The translations under genes were made by a program, and so were the position numbers. The notes below the pieces were generated by a model that was given only the letters and a program-made list of their open reading frames with translations, was not told where the DNA came from and made no database searches. A DNA stretch of 64,000 bases from JANXMY01 sp964251675 (GTDB lineage: Bacteria; Armatimonadota; Armatimonadia; Armatimonadales; Capsulimonadaceae): positions 8,550 to 72,549 of the forward strand of contig CAXUKS010000019.1 of assembly GCA_964251675.1 (NCBI GenBank), written 5' to 3'. Of this stretch, positions 10,113 to 17,086 are shown one piece after another. How positions within the stretch are numbered: position 1 is the stretch's first letter; every line of letters starts with the position of its first letter.

Positions 10113-10129
10113 CGCCGTGCCGGGCAAAA

Positions 10130-11344
10130 CTAATTCTGCACATAAATCATCTCCAATGGCCCCCGCCCGGCGCGAATGCTTTGAGCTGTCAGGGACACGA
10201 CTGCGCCATTCGGCTTGATACGGAACAGGCGGATGCCTTTGCGGGTCAGCAGATACAGGGTGTGACCCGGTGAATCAAAAACTGGGCCAAACAAACCCGC
10301 CGGGGCAACAAACGTTTGCTGAATGGCGCGGCCTAATGTTCCGTTTCTGTGGATTGGGTAGCGCGTCAAGATGACTTTGTTTGTTTCAATGGGATAGCCA
10401 TCTTGATACTGCGGCAGAATGATCACATAGCAATAATGGCTGTGTGGGTCAATGAAGGCTTCCTGCGGAGTGCCGGGGAACAAAACCGTTGTCGGCTTCA
10501 GCGGGCGTAGGCTGCCATCGGCTTGTATCCAATACTGAGCGAAAACCGCCTCCAAATTTGCCGCTGGACTAAACTCCGACTTTGCCATCCGAGCAAACCC
10601 TTGATAAAGAACGTAGACGCTTCGTCTTCGCTCTGATAGGATGATCTGCTGTGGTGGAAAAGGTGCGTAATTCCCGACAGCCAGGCTGCCGCCGTCAGGA
10701 ATGTGCAACATGATGGAATGAAGCGTTCCATGCGGCCCGGCACGGAAGGCGCGGAAACCTCCGAGTATCTCGTTAGTCATCCGGGTCTGCCTCGAAGCAT
10801 AGAAGACAGAGTGCCACCGGTCAAACGCGACGGAGTACGCGCTGTAAACTGATCCCAGCATCAACCCTGAGACCAGTGGCGGGGAGAGTGGGGTCAGGGA
10901 GCCGTTCTTCCTAATGCGGAACTGAGAGATCGTGCCGCCGTAGTTCATCACATAAAGGAAAGGGCCTGATGGATCAATAGAAATTACATCAGGCGCAAGC
11001 CCCTGATTGTCAGGCAGGGACACATGAGGCGTAGAAAGTGGTGTCAGCCTGCCAGTCCACCCAATTCGAAATTGCGAGATGAGGCAGTTGTGACGGCTGA
11101 ATTGCAAAGAGCTAAGGGCATATAGATAGCGGCCTGTGGGATCGGTGACAAGCCTGTGACAGCGGGGATAGGCTTTGACGCTCGGTGGATTGAGCGCCGT
11201 CAGCGTACCGCCGGGCTTGACGCGGAATTGGGAGATCGTGCCATCGGCGTAGTTGCTGACATAGACGAAGGAGCCTTTGGCAGAGGCGGGCATGGCGGCG
11301 GCGAGGAGGCAGAAGGCGAGGAGAGCCAAACATGGGTTTCGCAT
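10130..11344 (-). CDS. Exported beta-propeller (lactonase/YncE-like) protein
   Basis: About 404 residues from ATG 11344. A TACAAC -10 (11352-11357, preceded by TGC) ends 7 nt upstream, favouring this start over the open frame to 11380. A signal peptide (CLALLAFCLLAAAMPASA) precedes a series of blades built on FVYVSNYADGTISQFRVKPGGTLT, repeated as LISQFRIGWTGRLTPLS and TISQFRIRKNGSLTPLS. This repeat is shared with YncE-like and 6-phosphogluconolactonase-like seven-bladed propellers. Exported members are usually not sugar lactonases, so the substrate or partner is unknown. Confidence 0.8.
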   Translation of the reverse strand: MRNPCLALLAFCLLAAAMPASAKGSFVYVSNYADGTISQFRVKPGGTLTALNPPSVKAYPRCHRLVTDPTGRYLYALSSLQFSRHNCLISQFRIGWTGRLTPLSTPHVSLPDNQGLAPDVISIDPSGPFLYVMNYGGTISQFRIRKNGSLTPLSPPLVSGLMLGSVYSAYSVAFDRWHSVFYASRQTRMTNEILGGFRAFRAGPHGTLHSIMLHIPDGGSLAVGNYAPFPPQQIILSERRRSVYVLYQGFARMAKSEFSPAANLEAVFAQYWIQADGSLRPLKPTTVLFPGTPQEAFIDPHSHYCYVIILPQYQDGYPIETNKVILTRYPIHRNGTLGRAIQQTFVAPAGLFGPVFDSPGHTLYLLTRKGIRLFRIKPNGAVVSLTAQSIRAGRGPLEMIYVQN

Positions 11345-11385
11345 GACTACAGTTGTAGCACAAAAACGCGCAGAATGCAAGGGGG

Positions 11386-11700
11386 TCAGCGGCAGATGTC
11401 GGCAGCGTTCAGCACGGCATCGAGCAGGCCGGGGAAGCGGGAGTCGAGATCGGCACGGCGCAGGGAGTTGAACGACTGCGTGCCTTCGGCACGGGAGACG
11501 ATGATGCCGGTCTCGCGCAGTACCTTAAAATGGTGGGCCAGCGTGGATTTGGGAACATCGGCGGGAGCGCCGACGCCGCAGGGCTGCTCGCCGCCCTCTG
11601 CCAGCGCGGCGACAATCCGCAGGCGGGTCGGGTCACTCAGCGCATACAGCACTTCGGTCAAAGCCAGGGCATTGGTTTCAGGAAAATAAAAGCGTCTCAC
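11386..11700 (-). CDS. ArsR-family winged-helix repressor
   Basis: 104 residues. EVLYALSDPTRLRIVAALAEGG and KSTLAHHFKVLRETGIIVSRAEGTQSFNSLRR are the classic ArsR/SmtB helix-turn-helix and wing. The start is GTG 11700, preceded by TGC-TATACT (11708-11713) with only 7 nt between, hence probably leaderless. No obvious metal-binding CxC motif is seen, so a non-metal ligand is likely. Divergent from the SDR gene, with a 28-bp dyad between them. Confidence 0.9.
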   Translation of the reverse strand: MRRFYFPETNALALTEVLYALSDPTRLRIVAALAEGGEQPCGVGAPADVPKSTLAHHFKVLRETGIIVSRAEGTQSFNSLRRADLDSRFPGLLDAVLNAADICR

Positions 11701-11733
11701 ACTTGACAGTATAGCACATGACCTGCCATACTC

Positions 11734-11761
11734 CTATTGTTCTAATATACTAGAACAATAG
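11734..11761. promoter_or_regulatory. ArsR-type operator
   Basis: CTATTGTTCTA-ATATAC-TAGAACAATAG is a perfect inverted repeat with 11-bp arms and a 6-bp spacer. It overlaps the probable -10 of the SDR gene and lies about 20 bp upstream of the -10 of the ArsR gene, so the repressor can control both. Confidence 0.8.
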
Positions 11762-11778
11762 CATTAGGAGATCACACA

Positions 11779-12534
11779 ATGGCAGATTTGAGCGGCAAGG
11801 TAGCGATTGTCACCGGGGCATCGTCGGGCATCGGGGCAGCGACAGCGCTGCTTCTGGCGCAGTCCGGCGCAAAAGTGGTCGTCGCCGCGCGGCGGCAGAC
11901 CGAAGGTGACGCGGTCGTGGCACAGATTAAAGCGGCAGGCGGCGAGGCGATTTTTGTCCAAACCGATGTGTCCAGACTGGCCGACAACGAGCGTCTGGTC
12001 GCGGCGGCGCTGGATACCTACGGACGGCTGGACATTGCTTTTAACAATGCGGGCACGGCCCGGTTCGGCCCTCTGCATGAGCAGACCGAGGAAGACTGGT
12101 CGGTGCAGATCGGAGTCAACCTGAGCGGGTCGTTTTACGCGCTGAAAACGCAAATCCCGGCCCTGCTGAAGTCTGGCGGCGGCTCGGTCGTCTTCAATGC
12201 CTCGGCTGTGGCCGAGGTCGGCATCGCGGGCGCTTCGACCTATGCCTCCACCAAAGGCGGCGTGGTGGCGCTGGCCCGCTCGGCGGCAGTGGAGTATGCC
12301 CCGCAGGGCATCCGCGTCAACGTCGTCAATCCCGGCCCGGTGGAAACGCCGATGGCAATCGAGGGTTTTGGCGGCATTGATGCGTTTACAGAGTTGATGG
12401 GGCCGAAAATCCCGCTGGGCCGGGTGGGCCAGCCGGAAGAAGTCGCCCGCGCTGTGGTGTTCCTGGCCTCCGAGGAGGGGTCGTTTATCACGGGCCAGAG
12501 CCTGAATGTGGACGGCGGCTACACAGCGCAGTAA
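11779..12534 (+). CDS. Short-chain dehydrogenase/reductase
   Basis: 251 residues after a TAGGAG ribosome site. Classical SDR: TGASSGIG (12-19) cofactor loop, NNAG, catalytic Ser in VFNASA, and YASTK (about 155-159) with Tyr and Lys. The C-terminal GQSLNVDGGYTAQ is typical of the glucose-1-dehydrogenase/FabG-like branch. VVAARRQ after the second strand suggests NADP preference. Substrate unknown. Regulated by the divergent ArsR protein through the 11734-11761 dyad. Confidence 0.92.
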   Translation: MADLSGKVAIVTGASSGIGAATALLLAQSGAKVVVAARRQTEGDAVVAQIKAAGGEAIFVQTDVSRLADNERLVAAALDTYGRLDIAFNNAGTARFGPLHEQTEEDWSVQIGVNLSGSFYALKTQIPALLKSGGGSVVFNASAVAEVGIAGASTYASTKGGVVALARSAAVEYAPQGIRVNVVNPGPVETPMAIEGFGGIDAFTELMGPKIPLGRVGQPEEVARAVVFLASEEGSFITGQSLNVDGGYTAQ

Positions 12535-12623
12535 CCCCCCAGCCCCCAATAATGGGGGAGCCAGAGTCAGAACCGAACCCGCAGGGGCAGCGGCTTGTCC
12601 CTGCTCTCTTAATCCTGTCTTAT

Positions 12624-12679
12624 CTAATCCTTCCTTTAGGAAGGACCCCAGCGAAGCGGGGAACAAGGGGGTAGGTCTA
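12624..12679. repeat. Family B repeat, half copy
   Basis: TAATCCTTCCTTTAGGAAGGACC followed by a segment ending GGGGGTAGGTCT is the right arm of the family B element without its partner. Confidence 0.6.
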
Positions 12680-12682
12680 GGT

Positions 12683-12955
12683 TCAGCGACGACCGTTCAC
12701 CGGCGCGGCTGCAATCACTGTCGCAAGATGGGATGGTTGCGGCGAATCAAACACAGGTGGGGCGGCCTGCGGCGTTCGGATGCTGACGCCTGGCGAAGCA
12801 AGCGGCTGACGGCCAAGCGCGGCGACGTGGGAGCGGACGGAGGAAAGCAGGTCGGGATGAACAGCAGGCGGCGCAGTTTTGACGGGCGCGGGGGCCGCTG
12901 ACGCCAGAGTGGGCACGGCCAGAAGCGTGACAAACAACAGGGGTATTCGGTTCAT
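12683..12955 (-). CDS. Small secreted protein, unknown function
   Basis: 90 residues. A clean signal peptide (IPLLFVTLLAVPTLASA-A) follows a GGGAGGG ribosome site, so this is very likely a real gene. The mature part is Ala/Pro-rich with no recognised domain. It ends at the family B half repeat. Confidence 0.6.
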   Translation of the reverse strand: MNRIPLLFVTLLAVPTLASAAPAPVKTAPPAVHPDLLSSVRSHVAALGRQPLASPGVSIRTPQAAPPVFDSPQPSHLATVIAAAPVNGRR

Positions 12956-12973
12956 ATAGCCCTCCCAGAAACG

Positions 12974-13010
12974 AAAACCGCCCCGTCTTTCGAGAAGACA
13001 GGGCGGTTTT
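12974..13010. terminator. Rho-independent terminator after rpsR
   Basis: AAAACCGCCC...GGGCGGTTTT with an inner GTCTT/AAGAC stem lies directly downstream of the rpsR stop codon on the minus strand. Confidence 0.8.
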
Positions 13011-13013
13011 CAG

Positions 13014-13328
13014 TTAGTCTTTGACAAACGGCAGCAGGGCGATTTCGCGGGCGCGTTTGATAGCGACGGCGATCATGCGCTGCTCTTTGGCGGTCGCGCC
13101 GGAGCGGCGGCGGGGCGTGATTTTACCCCGGTCGTCGGTGAAGGTGCGGAGCAGGGCGACGTTTTTGTAGTCCACCGTTTTGATTTTGTTGATGGTCAGC
13201 GTGCTGACCTTGCGGCGCTTGAAGCGGTTGTTCTTAGCGTTGGGGCCGCCGGGGCGACCGCTGGGGCCAGGACGACCGCCGGGGCCGGGGCGACCGCCGG
13301 GGCCGCCGCTGGGAGAGCCGTAAGCCAT
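13014..13328 (-). CDS. rpsR: 30S ribosomal protein bS18 with Gly/Pro/Arg-rich N-terminus
   Basis: 104 residues. The C-terminal about 70 are standard bS18 (VDYKNVALLRTFTDDRGKITPRRRSGATAKEQRMIAVAIKRAREIALLPF), which binds the small-subunit platform next to bS6. The first about 30 residues form an unusual tract of repeated G-G-R-P-G-P units. In most bacteria rpsR sits in an rpsF-ssb-rpsR-rplI operon; here it is alone, with its own terminator, and the ssb in this window is 50 kb away. Confidence 0.96.
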   Translation of the reverse strand: MAYGSPSGGPGGRPGPGGRPGPSGRPGGPNAKNNRFKRRKVSTLTINKIKTVDYKNVALLRTFTDDRGKITPRRRSGATAKEQRMIAVAIKRAREIALLPFVKD

Positions 13329-13444
13329 GGTGTAATCCTTATGCTGCGATCCTCACGGCCCAAAATCAGGACCGTGCGACTTGCGGAGGGTGTATTTTCG
13401 GCAAAGCGAATTGCGGGAAGTATAGCACAGGAAAGGCGGGGAAG

Positions 13445-13852
13445 TCAAGAAGGAGGCACGGTTTTGGACAGCCGGGCCACCATGCCACCGCCGCCGTAAT
13501 GCAGGTCCACTTCATCCATCAGCGCCCGCATCAGGCGGATGCCGCGTCCGCCGAGGGCGTCGTAGTCTTCTTCCTGGCGCACATGGGACGGGTCGAAGCC
13601 GTGGCCCTGGTCGTGGACCTCGATAAAGAACACGCTTCCGCTTAGGCCGCAGACGATCTGCACATGGCTGACCGCGTCCGGGGAGCCGTACAAGATGGCG
13701 TTCGTGACCGCCTCCCCGACAGCGATCTCAATGTCGGCCAGATCCAGCCCCGTAAAACCCGCCCGCTGTGCCAGCACCTGCACCCGCTCACGAACTTCGT
13801 GAGCATTTTTAGGATGAGCGGTAATTTGAAATTGTTCGCGGAACTTGTTCAC
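13445..13852 (-). CDS. Anti-sigma factor serine kinase (RsbW/SpoIIAB-like)
   Basis: 135 residues, GTG start at 13852 behind a GAGG site. GHKL-type ATPase fold: DIEIAVGEAVTNAILYG carries the N-box Asn/Glu, VHDQGHGFDP the G1 box, and GGRGIRLMRALMDEV the G2 box. These proteins bind or phosphorylate STAS anti-anti-sigma partners and sequester alternative sigma factors. No sigma or STAS gene adjoins it, so its partner is elsewhere. Confidence 0.88.
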   Translation of the reverse strand: MNKFREQFQITAHPKNAHEVRERVQVLAQRAGFTGLDLADIEIAVGEAVTNAILYGSPDAVSHVQIVCGLSGSVFFIEVHDQGHGFDPSHVRQEEDYDALGGRGIRLMRALMDEVDLHYGGGGMVARLSKTVPPS

Positions 13853-13917
13853 TCACATCCTCGTTGTTAAAATGATGGAATACCCCGCCGCCCTTGCGGC
13901 CAAACGTGCCGGGCTGG

Positions 13918-13947
13918 TTGACACCGTGCCGCCCGCCGCAGTATAAT
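13918..13947 (+). promoter_or_regulatory. Sigma-A-type promoter of the siroheme reductase gene
   Basis: TTGACA (13918-13923), an 18-bp spacer and TATAAT (13942-13947). Both boxes are perfect. The transcript would have a leader of about 65 nt before ATG 14018. Confidence 0.85.
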
Positions 13948-14017
13948 ACGGTATTGGCAACTCATTTACTAGGAAATTACAGGCGCGACACGCCTGATTA
14001 GTCAGGGATAACACGTT

Positions 14018-15694
14018 ATGAGCGACAGCACGCAGACCAAAGAGATCAAGCAGACCAAAGAAGAGCGGCTGAAAAAAGAAAAAGCCGGGCTGGATGTTCT
14101 GTCCGACATTTACCGCTACGCCGAGACGGGCTTTGACAGCATTGACCCCGGCGACTTCATGCGCTTCAAGTGGTACGGCGTCTACCAGCAGCGGCCCAAT
14201 GACGGCCACTTTATGATGCGGATCAAAGTGCCCGGCGGGCGCATGACCACCGAGCAGCTTCGCACGGTCGCGGACTTGACCAAGCAGTACGCACGCGGCA
14301 TCGGCGACATCACCACACGCCAGACCATTCAGCTCCACTGGCTGACGATTGCCGATATGCCGGACATTTTTGCGCGTCTCAGCGCCGTGGGGGTCACTTC
14401 GGCGGGCGCGTGCGGGGACATCACCCGCAACCTGACGTCCTCCCCCGCCGCCGGGTTTGACCCGCAGGAGATTGTGGACACCCGGCCTGCCGTGAACGCC
14501 ATTCAGGACTTTTTTCACCTGAACCGGGAGTTCGGCGACCTGCCGCGCAAGTTCAAGATCGCTGTGGAAGGCTCCCCGGTGCAGAGCACTCTGCCGCAGA
14601 TCAACGACGCCTCGCTGATTGCCTACACGCGCCCCTCGGACGGCGTGGCCGGCTACCATTTCTTTGTCGGCGGCGGCCTGTCCCTGCAGCCGTTCTTCGG
14701 CCAGCAGCTTGACATTTTCGTGCCTGCGACCGAATTAGACAAGATCGTAGACGTCATGCGGGCCATTGCCACCTGCTACCGCGATGCCGACCAGCTCCGC
14801 GCCAAGCGCACCCGCGCCCGCCTGAAGTATCTGATGGCCGAGTGGGGACCGGAGAAGTTTACCGAAGAAGTCCGCGCCAAGCTTTCCTGGACCCCCGACC
14901 CCGCTGCGCCGGGCTTTCAGTTCTCGGATGAAACCTACCGTGACCATGTAGGCGTTCACGCCCAGTCCCAGCCGGGCCTGCACTGGATCGGCCTGTGCGT
15001 TCTGGCCGGGCGAATCACCGACACGCAGATGCATCAGGCCGCCGATGTCGCCGACAAATACGGCGGCGGCGAAGTCCGCACCACCAATGTCCAAAACCTG
15101 CTGATCCCGCATATCTCGACCGAGAACCTGGACGCCGCCAAAGCCGACCTGGAAGCGGCAGGCTTTGCCTGGGACGTGCCCAATATCCGCCGGGGCGCGA
15201 TGGCCTGCACGGGCATTGAGTTCTGCAACCTCGCCATCACCGAGACCAAGCTTCGCATCAAGGAAGTCGTTGGGCATCTGGAGACCGTCGTGCCGAACCC
15301 GTATGAGCGGGGCTTGAAGATCAACATGAACGGCTGCCCGAACTCCTGCGCCCAGCACCACGTTGGCGACATTGGCCTGCAGGGCTGCCTCGCCCGGCAG
15401 GAGGACGGCACGCAGGTGGAAGCCTACGACCTGCACCTCGGCGGCGACCTGGGCCAGCATCCGTCGTTCACCCGCGCCATCCACCGCAAAGTCCCCGCCG
15501 AGCAGGTCAAGTACGCGCTGGCAAACGTCCTCCAGAACTTCCAGAAAACCCGCGAAGGGGAAGAGCGGTTCGCTCAGTGGGCGCACCGCCACACCAACGA
15601 AGAACTCGACGCGTTCTTAGGCGTTGACACCATCATCGGCGTCCCCGACCTCCCCGCCTCCGCCCAGGGCGCAGGCGAGACCAAGTGGCGCTGA
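14018..15694 (+). CDS. Ferredoxin-type nitrite/sulfite reductase
   Basis: 558 residues. Two-fold repeated siroheme/[4Fe-4S] reductase: the first half has MMRIKVPGGRMTTEQLRTVADL and TRQTIQLHW. The second has the cluster ligands CTGIEFC (about 397-403) and CPNSC (about 440-444) in KINMNGCPNSCAQHHVGDIGLQGC. Six-electron reduction of nitrite to ammonia or sulfite to sulfide with ferredoxin; the sequence alone does not separate NirA from ferredoxin sulfite reductase. No nitrate or sulfate assimilation genes are adjacent. Strong promoter upstream, strong hairpin downstream. Confidence 0.92.
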   Translation: MSDSTQTKEIKQTKEERLKKEKAGLDVLSDIYRYAETGFDSIDPGDFMRFKWYGVYQQRPNDGHFMMRIKVPGGRMTTEQLRTVADLTKQYARGIGDITTRQTIQLHWLTIADMPDIFARLSAVGVTSAGACGDITRNLTSSPAAGFDPQEIVDTRPAVNAIQDFFHLNREFGDLPRKFKIAVEGSPVQSTLPQINDASLIAYTRPSDGVAGYHFFVGGGLSLQPFFGQQLDIFVPATELDKIVDVMRAIATCYRDADQLRAKRTRARLKYLMAEWGPEKFTEEVRAKLSWTPDPAAPGFQFSDETYRDHVGVHAQSQPGLHWIGLCVLAGRITDTQMHQAADVADKYGGGEVRTTNVQNLLIPHISTENLDAAKADLEAAGFAWDVPNIRRGAMACTGIEFCNLAITETKLRIKEVVGHLETVVPNPYERGLKINMNGCPNSCAQHHVGDIGLQGCLARQEDGTQVEAYDLHLGGDLGQHPSFTRAIHRKVPAEQVKYALANVLQNFQKTREGEERFAQWAHRHTNEELDAFLGVDTIIGVPDLPASAQGAGETKWR

Positions 15695-15714
15695 TTGGCT
15701 CTGCGTAAGCAAGC

Positions 15715-15744
15715 AAAAGCCCCCCGGCACTGCCGGGGGGCTTT
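15715..15744 (+). terminator. Rho-independent terminator
   Basis: AAAAGCCCCCCGGCA/TGCCGGGGGGCTTT, a 13-bp G/C stem followed by a short T-run, after the siroheme reductase gene and facing the convergent SLH gene. Confidence 0.85.
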
Positions 15745-15755
15745 CGTGTTCATTC

Positions 15756-16304
15756 TTATTCCGTGCAGCTATACTTTCCATCAGGATTGCCATGCATCAG
15801 GCCCTTTTTCTGCAAATCCTGCACGGCACTGCTGGCCCAATGGGTCGGCGGAACGTCCGGGAACGGCTTGGCCGGGGTGATGTGGGCCATTTCAGCGAGG
15901 CGCGACTGGGCGGCATCCGGGTCTATGCCGAGCCGCGTCAGCTCCAGGGCGAACTCTTTGACCAGAGCAAGCAGAGCATTCTGCGCGGGCGGACTGCGGC
16001 GAAGGGGCGTGGCGGCATCTGCCGGAGCGTAAAACCGGGGAACCAGCGGCGGGCGCGGCATGATGTCGGCGCGAGCGAGCAGGTCTGCGGTGAAAAGTGC
16101 GAACTCATAGCGGCTCACGGCCCGCCGACTTGGGTATGTGCCCGACGGATAGCCAAAGGGGATACCTGCTTTCAGTATCGTATTTGCTGCCCTGAACGGC
16201 AAAGATTGGGGCGGCACGTCGGCGAAAGGTCCCCGTGCGGTCTGAGCGAGACAGGGGCCGGTCAAGTTGAACCAGAGGGCAACACAAAGAAAAGCACGTT
16301 TCAT
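15756..16304 (-). CDS. Small exported SLH-domain protein
   Basis: About 182 residues from ATG 16304. Signal peptide (FLCVALWFNLTGPCLAQ), then an S-layer homology-like segment (GPFADVPPQSLPFRAANTILKAGIPFGYP...SRYEFALFTADLLAR) and a second partial one at the end (KPFPDVPPTHWASSAVQDLQKKGLMHGNPDGKYS). SLH domains tether proteins to secondary cell-wall polymer. Its ATG lies one base after the TAA of the toxin-like gene (TAAG-ATG), so the two are probably translationally coupled, an odd pairing. Confidence 0.75.
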   Translation of the reverse strand: MKRAFLCVALWFNLTGPCLAQTARGPFADVPPQSLPFRAANTILKAGIPFGYPSGTYPSRRAVSRYEFALFTADLLARADIMPRPPLVPRFYAPADAATPLRRSPPAQNALLALVKEFALELTRLGIDPDAAQSRLAEMAHITPAKPFPDVPPTHWASSAVQDLQKKGLMHGNPDGKYSCTE

Positions 16305-16305
16305 C

Positions 16306-16743
16306 TTATTGGCTCCAATCTTCCAGCACGACACCGGGAATGGTCTGAAAGTGACTGAGGTTGCAGGTGACGACGACGAAGCCGTGGACGATGGCGGCGG
16401 CGGCAATGCGGCAGTCGCGGGTGCCAATGCGCTTGACGGCAGCGGGCCAAGATTGAAAGAGCGCCTCGGCTTCGGGCGTGTACGGCAGGAATTGAAATTT
16501 CTCTAACTGCCGGAATGTTCGCTGCAACAGGTCATAGGCCAGCGGCAGGTTCAAGCTGTCCGCCTTGCGTTTGGGGTCCAGACTGGCAAGGAAGGCCAGT
16601 CGCCCGCGAAACTGCTCTTCCAAGACGATAGTGGGCAGCCATACCTCTTTTGCGTTTGCTTCTACCCGCTGCGTGATTTGCTCCTGACCTCGCAAAAGGA
16701 GGCTGAGCGTATCGGTGTCAAGCGCATACACATTAGGCTTCAT
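16306..16743 (-). CDS. PIN-domain RNase toxin (VapC-like)
   Basis: About 145 residues. PIN fold with the first acidic residue in YALDTDTLSLLLRG, a middle Glu in LEEQFRG, GTRDCRIAAAAIVHG and VVTCNLSHFQTIPGV at the end. The usual last acidic residue in VTxDxxHF is replaced by Asn, common in active relatives. ATG 16743 overlaps the upstream antitoxin-like gene by 11 nt, the standard arrangement. Acts as a ribonuclease blocked by its partner. Confidence 0.85.
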   Translation of the reverse strand: MKPNVYALDTDTLSLLLRGQEQITQRVEANAKEVWLPTIVLEEQFRGRLAFLASLDPKRKADSLNLPLAYDLLQRTFRQLEKFQFLPYTPEAEALFQSWPAAVKRIGTRDCRIAAAAIVHGFVVVTCNLSHFQTIPGVVLEDWSQ

Positions 16744-16981
16744 CTTCCAGATTTTTGAGGTCGCGCTCCAGCTCTTCACGCCGCAAGTCTTTCATAATCT
16801 GCATGAAGTCATCCCAGAGCGGGTCATCTTTGAAGCTGCCAGCAACCCCGGCCAGCGGGTGCAGCTCGGGCGGGTCGCCCACTTGCCATTCGCGCTGATG
16901 AAAGCCGTTGCTGCCGTTATTGTGGCCGTTTAGGTGTGGCGGCGTGGTTGTTTTAGTGCGGCGTTTTGCTTTGAGGGCCAT
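16733..16981 (-). CDS. Antitoxin-like partner of the PIN protein
   Basis: 82 residues after a GGAGG ribosome site. Basic N-terminus (MALKAKRRTKTT) and an acidic helical C-terminus (DPLWDDFMQIMKDLRREELERDLKNLEDE), the latter typical of short toxin-binding tails. It overlaps the PIN gene, so it is called an antitoxin by position and size. A TGC-TACAAT extended -10 (17016-17021) lies about 35 nt upstream. Confidence 0.75.
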   Translation of the reverse strand: MALKAKRRTKTTTPPHLNGHNNGSNGFHQREWQVGDPPELHPLAGVAGSFKDDPLWDDFMQIMKDLRREELERDLKNLEDEA

Positions 16982-17024
16982 TGGTTACCTCCGTCGAAGC
17001 GGGCGTTGATGGGCTATTGTAGCA

Positions 17025-17072
17025 CAAAGGCCCCCCGGCGCTTATCCGTAGATAAATTCCGGGGGGCCTTTG
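17025..17072. terminator. Bidirectional terminator
   Basis: CAAAGGCCCCCCGG pairs exactly with CCGGGGGGCCTTTG around a 20-nt loop. It ends transcription from the 17087-19480 gene immediately before the promoter of the toxin-antitoxin genes. Confidence 0.85.
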
Positions 17073-17086
17073 TTGATTGCCAGCCA

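Noticed and set aside
12594..12640. CTTAATCC and CTTATCTA 11 bp apart, resembling the Pho-type arrays
   Set aside because: Only two units, no -10 at the expected distance, and the sequence is part of a family B repeat.
14735..15592. Long antisense open frame over the siroheme reductase
   Set aside because: Shadow of a high-GC gene with no ribosome site or domain.
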